Source: CAMBRF01 sp964404035 (lineage in GTDB: Bacteria; Verrucomicrobiota; Kiritimatiellia; CAIKKV01; CAITUY01). From it: a stretch of DNA of 19,880 nt. Below are positions 14,971-19,880 of this stretch, one piece after another (position 1 is the first letter of the stretch; each line of letters opens with the position of its first letter). The notes beneath the pieces were generated by a model. The model was not told the DNA's origin. It saw only the letters and a program-made list of their open reading frames with translations, and did no database searches. The translations under genes and the position numbers were made by a program. Location of the stretch: positions 1 through 19,880 of the forward strand of contig CAYOIT010000079.1 in the NCBI GenBank assembly GCA_964404035.1, read 5' to 3'.

Positions 14971-16073
14971 CCAGCATGAACCGTATCGCCGCATTGATCG
15001 TCACCGGAAGCCTCGGCCTGGGCCTGGGCGGATGCCTGGGTGCCCCCGACATGAAAACAACACCAACTCCCTCGACAGAACGGATCGTCAACCTCGGCGA
15101 TTCCATCACGGACGGCCAGACTTACGCCCTGCTGGTCAGTCAAGCCCTGACTGAATCCGGCCGGACGCCGCCGTTGTTCCTCGGCGCCGGCATCGGGGGC
15201 GATGTCTCCGCCGGCATGCTGAAACGGCTCGACCGGGATGTGCTGTCGCGCCGGCCCACCTCGGTCATGCTCTGCTGCGGCATTAACGACCTGGCCGGGG
15301 GCGTGCCCATGACCAACTACGAAGCCACGATCACGGCGATTGCCGAACGGCTGAAGACGGAACGCGTCGGCCTCATGCTCCTCACGACGAGCAACCTCCG
15401 CGGTGGCGCGCAGGCCGCCGCCCTGGAAGAGATCGGGGCCATTCTCCACCGCGTGGCGCGCCGGTACGACCTGCCCGTGGCGGAGGTCTATGACCGGATG
15501 GAGGAAGCCCGGAAGGCGGGCAAGGACCTGTGGGAGCCGGATGGCGCCCACCTGAACTTCACAGGCTACCAGTGCATGGCCCGCGCCGTCCTGGACGCCA
15601 TGGGCGCCAGGGACGTGCCTGTCCCGGCCGAACTTCGTTGCCAGGTGTTGCCCGGGATCATCACCCGGTGGAAGATATTGACCGTCGCTGATAACGAGCC
15701 GCCGCTCAATGACGCCCGCGTCGCCGCGCTGAAAGTGGACGACCGCTGGAAGGACTACACCCTCCCCGAGGAGAAAAAGGTGGCAAACTGGTGGCCGGAC
15801 CAGGAACGGTCGCGGGGCTATGCGATCTCCCTGAACGAGCTGTTCGGCGGCAAACGCCACTACGCGGTCGCCACGCTGCACTCAAAGCCGCGCCAGGCCT
15901 TTGTCAACACCGGGGGCGAACTGGGCACCGTCTGGCTGAACGGAAAGAAGCTCGACGTCCACGCCGACCGCGGCTGGCATGCCGGCGGCAACCGCATCGC
16001 GGTCACGCTCGAAAAGGGTGCCAACACCCTCCTCGTTGAAACCGGTGGCCGGTTCTTCATCAGCGTGACCGAT
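14967..16073 (+). CDS. SGNH/GDSL hydrolase lipoprotein with C-terminal beta domain (3' end in gap 2)
   Basis: The start ATG overlaps the regulator stop as ATGA, the classical sign of translational coupling; a second in-frame ATG follows at 14976. The N-terminus is a lipoprotein signal (IAALIVTGSLGLGLGGC, lipid Cys23), so the enzyme is membrane-anchored outside the cytoplasm. The SGNH blocks are complete: NLGDSIT (Ser46), GIGGD (Gly78), CCGIND (Asn107) and DGAHLN (Asp192, His195). It is closer to the canonical arylesterase or carbohydrate-esterase layout than the two paralogues at the left end. After residue about 215 there is a second, beta-rich part ending TVWLNGKKLDVH...GWHAGGNRIAV...GANTLLVET, typical of jelly-roll domains that accompany glycosidases. 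The sequence breaks at the gap. The 28 in-frame codons after the gap look non-coding, so the true stop is probably in the missing part. Confidence 0.9.
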
Positions 16074-16173
16074 NNNNNNNNNNNNNNNNNNNNNNNNNNN
16101 NNNNNNNNNNNNNNNNNNNNNNNNNNNNNNNNNNNNNNNNNNNNNNNNNNNNNNNNNNNNNNNNNNNNNNNNN
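16074..16173. other. Assembly gap 2 (100 N)
   Basis: Exactly 100 N, a placeholder of unknown true size. It hides the 3' end of the SGNH lipoprotein gene and possibly more. A strong hairpin region begins 2 bases after it, which may explain why assembly stopped here. Confidence 0.98.
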
Positions 16174-16175
16174 GG

Positions 16176-16239
16176 ATTGGCGCCCTCCAAGGCCAAAAGA
16201 CGGGCTCCGCCTTCTGGAGGGCGGCAATCCCTTGCCGCC
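16176..16239. repeat. Overlapping alternative stem-loops upstream of the DUF362 gene
   Basis: A long stem joins 16176-16189 (ATTGGCGCCCTCCA) to 16215-16228 (TGGAGGGCGGCAAT) with 13 of 14 pairs, and continues inward with AGGC/GCCT after a 2-base bulge. A second, perfect hairpin uses GGCGGCAA (16220-16227) with TTGCCGCC (16232-16239) across the 4-base loop TCCC. The two share 16220-16227, so only one can form at a time. The region 16174-16307 otherwise holds no gene that I can support. Confidence 0.8.
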
Positions 16240-16307
16240 TGGGCTTGAACTCCGAACCCTAAGGGCCTATAAGGCAGGGCGATCAGAACACCAGGAGCAC
16301 ATGCGAT

Positions 16308-17399
16308 ATGACGACATTGTTGTTTGCGAAATATGCGGCCAAGAACCTTGAGCCCACCAATTCGATCGGCGCCAAATGGATGCGGTTGCTGGACACGCTG
16401 GACCTGGCGCCAACGGTCAGCGGCAAACGCACCTGCATCAAGATGCACCTGGGCGGCGGCATGGGCTTTACCACCATCCACCCTTTTTTCGCGCGTAAAC
16501 TCGTGGAAAAAGTGAAGGCCGCCGGCGCGAAATCGGTCTTCATCACCGATTCCCCCGGGGCGGTGCTGCAGGCGGTGGAACGCGGCTACACGGCGGAAAC
16601 GGTCGGCTGTCCGCTGGTTCCCATGTCAGGCCAGACGGATACCTACTTCCAGACACGGGCCATCACTCCCCCGTTCGGCTCCTTCACGGAGGTGGACATC
16701 GGCGGGGAAATCCTGGCGGCCGAGGCGCTGATCGACTTCTCCCACGTCAAGGGTCATGGCGCCTGCGGGTTCGGCGGCGCCTCGAAGAATCTCTCCATGG
16801 GCTGCGTCACGCAAAGCTCCCGTGGCAAGCTGCACGCCCTCGAAGGCGGCTTGGAGTGGCAGTCGAAAGTCTGCACCCGCTGCCGCAAGTGCGAGGCGAA
16901 CTGCCCCACCGGCGCCATCTCGTTTGACCAGGACCGTTTTGAGGTGTTCTATCACAACTGCAAGTACTGCCAGCATTGCGTGCTGATCTGCCCCGAAAAG
17001 GCACTGACCATGCTGGGAGGCAAGTATCGTGATTTTCAGCGCGGGATGGCGCTGACCACGAAACTCGTGCTCGCCAACTTCCCGCCGGAGCATCAGCTCT
17101 TCATCAACATGCTGATGAACGTGACGATCTTCTGTGACTGCTGGGGTATGACCACGGCCAGCCTGGTGCCGGATCTTGGAATTCTGGCCGGCCGTGACAT
17201 CGTCGCCATCGAGCAGGCCTCCCTGGACCTGGTGCGGACCGAAGACCTGATCCCCAATTCCCTGCCGCCCGGCTGGAAGATGGGAAGCAAGGGGCATTTG
17301 TTTGAACGCGTCCACGGCAAGGATCCGCATGCGGTGGTCGAGTTCCTGGCCGAACTCGGCCTCGGTCAGCGCACCTACACCCTGCAGGAAGTGGAATAA
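16308..17399 (+). CDS. DUF362 domain protein with two [4Fe-4S] ferredoxin motifs
   Basis: A 363-aa protein, usual length for this family. Residues about 1-180 match DUF362, for example CIKMHLGGG, SVFITDSPG and LIDFSHVKGHGACGFGGASKN, with KNLSMGC leading into the cluster domain. Two bacterial-ferredoxin motifs follow: CTRCRKCEANCP (Cys189, 192, 195, 199) and CKYCQHCVLICP (Cys218, 221, 224, 228). A further CDCWG pair (Cys276, 278) may add a ligand. It is soluble and cytoplasmic, with no signal peptide or membrane segment. Family members are iron-sulfur proteins of mostly unknown biochemical role, common in anaerobes; electron transfer is likely. The start at 16308 has AGGAG 10 bases upstream, a slightly long spacing. 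The upstream sequence is a hairpin region, so it may have its own promoter. A strong terminator-like hairpin follows the stop directly. Confidence 0.93.
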   Translation: MTTLLFAKYAAKNLEPTNSIGAKWMRLLDTLDLAPTVSGKRTCIKMHLGGGMGFTTIHPFFARKLVEKVKAAGAKSVFITDSPGAVLQAVERGYTAETVGCPLVPMSGQTDTYFQTRAITPPFGSFTEVDIGGEILAAEALIDFSHVKGHGACGFGGASKNLSMGCVTQSSRGKLHALEGGLEWQSKVCTRCRKCEANCPTGAISFDQDRFEVFYHNCKYCQHCVLICPEKALTMLGGKYRDFQRGMALTTKLVLANFPPEHQLFINMLMNVTIFCDCWGMTTASLVPDLGILAGRDIVAIEQASLDLVRTEDLIPNSLPPGWKMGSKGHLFERVHGKDPHAVVEFLAELGLGQRTYTLQEVE

Positions 17400-17416
17400 G
17401 GCGGGCCTTGCCCGCC
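17400..17416 (+). terminator. Terminator-like hairpin after the DUF362 gene
   Basis: GGCGGGC (17400-17406) and GCCCGCC (17410-17416) are perfect complements around the loop CTT, starting directly after the TAA stop. GCTTTGTCGTCTT follows, a weak T-rich tail. The next gene is convergent, so termination here makes sense. The rest of the 137-base interval holds only a short direct repeat. Confidence 0.6.
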
Positions 17417-17485
17417 GCTTTGTCGTCTTCACGGTATGCAGCCGTATGGCGGCAACCGTCTGTCCGATGGCTGGTTAATAGAATC

Positions 17486-17536
17486 TCACGAGAACGCCAG
17501 AAAGCACCGAGACCGGGAACGAGTTCACGAGAACGC
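17486..17536. repeat. 12-base direct repeat between convergent genes
   Basis: TCACGAGAACGC occurs at 17486-17497 and again at 17525-17536, 39 bases apart. The second copy touches the stop codon of the minus-strand gene. The surrounding sequence is rich in GAG/GAAC units and could be a degraded dispersed repeat. Confidence 0.6.
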
Positions 17537-18794
17537 TTATGGCACCAAGCAATAGAACCGCGGCTCCTTGCCCGCCTCCACTCGCACAGTCCTGGCATCA
17601 ACCGCCTGCGCCATACTCGTCCCCCCGCCTACCGGAGCGAGCGGGCACGGCAGCGTCACGGTCACCTCCTTCAGTTCCGCCCAGGCCATGGTGGCGAGTA
17701 TCGCCTCGCCATTCACCGGTCCAAAGAGGTACGCCATCGCCCCGATCGGATCCGACGCACAGGGCTGTAGGCCCGCACGGAAGACGTGGCGGAACTGCTT
17801 CCATAGCGGGTTATCCGGCTGCCCGGGGCAGCCACGCGCCAGGTAGTCCGGACCGGATGGCAGGTGCGCGATCTCCGGGTTGATGAAGCTCATAAAGGCA
17901 AAGTGCTCGCCGGGCGGGGTGGCCGCCGCCTGGGCGGCAGACTCAAAGGTCATTTCCTTGGGTCTGCTGTACCCCACCCCCTGCATCTGATCGCACCAGA
18001 GGGCGCGGACGTCAGAGGTCAGTTCGCCACCGATGAAGCAGTCGGGTTTGAGTTCGCGCGCCCGGCAACACACCCAGTCCAGTAAGGCCAGGTAGTCGCG
18101 CCCGTAAACGTCCGGGTGTGCATGGTTGTGGGTTGGCTCATAGCAATACGCGTTGGGTGCCCCCCCGCCAACCTGATCCAGGAAGAATCCGTCGGCATCG
18201 AGATCGACCAGGATGGTCCGCAACACCCGATCCCAGTGCTCACGTAGCCCCGGTGCGCCGGGGCAGTACATGTACATCGGGTATGACGCGTTACGCACCG
18301 GGAAACCGGCGGCATCACGGGCGAAGAACTCCGGATGATTCCGGAAGACATTCGTGTCCTCGCCGGCGGAGATGAAGTTCGTGTAGACGAAGGTGCGCCC
18401 GCCTTTGCTGTGCGAGTAGTCGATCGCGGGCCTGATCAGATGATGCCCCCCTTCATCGTAGTCCCCGCAAACGGTGTCGAAGAGAAAGAGCCCCCGACAG
18501 GTCGCCATGGCCTTCCACCAGCCGAACTGGTAGAAGAGCGGCTTCAGNNNNNNNNNNNNNNNNNNNNNNNNNNNNNNNNNNNNNNNNNNNNNNNNNNNNN
18601 NNNNNNNNNNNNNNNNNNNNNNNNNNNNNNNNNNNNNNNNNNNNNNNTTCACTCGTCCACGTGAAGTCATCCGCACCGCCGGTGCGCGTGGCGACACTCA
18701 CCCCCTGTCGGTTGTGAATGCGCGGCGGATAGATCTCCATCGAAACGCCTTCGGCCAAGGCAACCTCATGTCGCGGGGCAAAACAGTCTGTCAT
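17537..18794 (-). CDS. Glycoside hydrolase-like protein (DUF6259/amylase-type barrel), interrupted by gap 3
   Basis: Two coding pieces flank the gap. The N-terminal 49 residues start at ATG 18792-18794, with GAGG 8 bases upstream; they contain EVALAEGVSMEIYPPRIHNRQGV in a beta-rich style, and no signal peptide is seen. The C-terminal piece (18547-17537, 336 aa) looks like a TIM-barrel glycosidase: LFYQFGWWKAM, FVYTNFISAGED, then VDLDADGFFLDQVGGG with Asp at 18176-18178 as candidate nucleophile, then CFIGGELTSDVRALWCD with Glu near 18023-18025. It ends in a short beta region. The style matches DUF6259 and related alpha-amylase/GH36-like proteins; substrate unknown. The two pieces are in different frames across the 100-N placeholder, which is expected if the gap size is arbitrary. 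That they are one gene is inferred from order and strand. It starts 38 bases after the UROD-family gene, so the two form an operon. Confidence 0.78.
18548..18647. other. Assembly gap 3 (100 N)
   Basis: Exactly 100 N inside the glycosidase-like gene at 17537-18794. The coding frames on its two sides disagree by one base with this placeholder length, so the real gap has another size or hides a frameshift. Confidence 0.98.
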
Positions 18795-18832
18795 TTCTAC
18801 ATCCTCGTTGTTGTTGCTGAGAACTGACTCCA

Positions 18833-19880
18833 TCACATGAACTGCGCCGACACTGCGGTTGCGGCTAACAGGTTCTCGCGGGGGGTACCGGACAGAACCG
18901 CGCAGGTACCGGACAGAATGAACCGCCGGTCGCCGAAATCCCGATACGCTTGCCGAACCAACTCGTTCACGGCCTCGGGCGTACCCCGTCGCAAGAGATC
19001 GAGACTGATACCGCCTTTGAAGAACACCTCGTCCGGCAGCAGGTGCGCCGCCGCGGCAGGGTCCTCGATGTCTCCCAGCGGGGCTTGCGTGAAAGATTCG
19101 AAAATCGTTGGACGCAGCTTTTCGAACCAGCCGTGTTCGAGGAAGATGCGGGTGCGTCCACAGCAGTGCATCTGCGAGAACAAACCCCTATCGCGACAAT
19201 GCTGCACGTAGCCGATGGACGGTTGCACGATGTGCCGTTCGATCATTTCGGGGTTGAAGATCTCCGTGCCGGCGCCACCAAACATGATCATGTCCGCGCC
19301 CGCATCGGCCGCGCAGTCGATGATCGTATGCGCCGTCGCCTCGACTTCGTCCATAGCCCGCCGATAGGTTTCCGGCCAGTCCAGGTAGTGCATCACCATG
19401 TTGTCGTGGAGGATGAAAAAATACATCTCCAGCGGTTGGGAGACGAAGACCGTCAGCAGTCCCTCTTCACCCACTTCGCGGCGCAGCGTCGCCAGGTGCG
19501 CCGTGATCTCCTGGCGGCAGGCCCGCCACTCCCGCATCAGACTGATCGCGGCCGCGTAATCGGATTCCTTCTCCAGAAACATGCGGGTTCGTGCGGGTTT
19601 CTGCCCGGGCTCCTCGGATTCCTCGGCCGTCAAGGCACCCAAAGGCGTGGGTTGCAGAATCTCGAGCAGCCGGTGCGGTGACTCGCTCAACACACGCCGT
19701 TTCCGGCCCCAGGGATGCGTGGCCGGGAGGTAGTCAGCCTCACCCACGACAATGTTCGTATCCGAACCAACGGACCGGCACGTTTCAACCCATTCGCGCA
19801 GTCCACCCGCCGTTGCCGTTCCGCGCAGAAATGCGACATCGTCGCGCACGTCGAGCATGACCAGTCCGCGACCGCCTTCC
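18833..19880 (-). CDS. Uroporphyrinogen decarboxylase-family protein, MtaA/CmuA-like (N-terminus beyond window)
   Basis: An ATG at 19858 would give 341 aa, but the frame stays open to the right edge (…EGGRGLV before it) with coding-like residues, so the N-terminus lies outside. The family signature is clear: GADMIMFGGAGTEIFNPEMIERH, then the conserved HxC motif MHCCGRT (His231 and Cys233 counted from that ATG), then FILSGTCAVLSGTPRENL with Cys319. That His-x-Cys...Cys set is the zinc site of the corrinoid:coenzyme methyltransferases MtaA and CmuA, and is absent from true heme-pathway decarboxylases. I therefore read it as a methyltransferase-type member; no corrinoid protein is visible in the window. 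Such genes are numerous in anaerobic PVC bacteria. It is cytoplasmic and directly precedes the glycosidase-like gene on the same strand. Confidence 0.9.
   Translation of the reverse strand, partial: EGGRGLVMLDVRDDVAFLRGTATAGGLREWVETCRSVGSDTNIVVGEADYLPATHPWGRKRRVLSESPHRLLEILQPTPLGALTAEESEEPGQKPARTRMFLEKESDYAAAISLMREWRACRQEITAHLATLRREVGEEGLLTVFVSQPLEMYFFILHDNMVMHYLDWPETYRRAMDEVEATAHTIIDCAADAGADMIMFGGAGTEIFNPEMIERHIVQPSIGYVQHCRDRGLFSQMHCCGRTRIFLEHGWFEKLRPTIFESFTQAPLGDIEDPAAAAHLLPDEVFFKGGISLDLLRRGTPEAVNELVRQAYRDFGDRRFILSGTCAVLSGTPRENLLAATAVSAQFM

Noticed and set aside
16174..16262. Continuation of the SGNH lipoprotein after gap 2
   Set aside because: The 28 codons after the gap consist of hairpin-forming sequence and do not continue a beta-rich domain; frame across the placeholder is arbitrary.

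Overview
This is a high-GC bacterial scaffold segment with three 100-N gaps. It is packed with secreted and cytoplasmic carbohydrate-active enzymes. The gene content fits a polysaccharide-degrading member of the PVC group, most likely Kiritimatiellota, Lentisphaerota or Verrucomicrobiota: SGNH esterases with N-terminal beta domains, GH39, GH38, a GntR/LacI-type chimeric regulator, a DUF362 ferredoxin-like protein, a corrinoid-type UROD-family protein, and dispersed palindromes that encode TTDYTDDTDK-like peptides. The lineage is inferred from style only; there is no rRNA, tRNA or marker gene in the window.

Layout. Positions 1-10004 hold a minus-strand run of five genes. In transcription order these are a 1002-aa secreted clan GH-A-like protein with a CBM9-like C-terminus (10004-6996), a cytoplasmic GH39 glycosidase (6865-5285), a large secreted glycosidase-like protein containing gap 1 (5318-2370), and two adjacent paralogous secreted SGNH hydrolases (2271-1018, and 1010 to beyond the left edge). 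Two 86%-identical, 118-bp copies of a palindromic repeat lie in opposite orientations at two junctions of this run. One copy writes the last 24 codons of the large glycosidase-like gene. Next come a small secreted protein (10623-10270) and a GH38 alpha-mannosidase (13597-10808).

The GH38 gene is divergent from a GntR-LacI type regulator (13741-14970), whose stop codon overlaps the start of a lipoprotein SGNH hydrolase (14967 to gap 2). A DUF362 / 2x[4Fe-4S] protein follows (16308-17399). It converges on a minus-strand pair: a glycosidase-like protein interrupted by gap 3 (18794-17537) and a UROD/MtaA-like protein (18833 to beyond the right edge).

How the genes could work together (inference): secreted glycosidase-like proteins and SGNH deacylases would trim an acylated glycan outside the cytoplasm. 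The cytoplasmic GH39 and GH38 enzymes would finish beta-xyloside-type and alpha-mannoside-type oligosaccharides. The chimeric regulator, probably sensing a sugar, would control the divergent GH38 and perhaps more. The UROD/MtaA-like protein keeps the zinc-ligand pattern of corrinoid methyltransferases, so methyl-group transfer is possible. No SusC/SusD pair, ABC transporter, sulfatase or sigma/anti-sigma pair is visible, so import is encoded elsewhere. No tRNA, rRNA, CRISPR array, transposase or phage gene was recognised.
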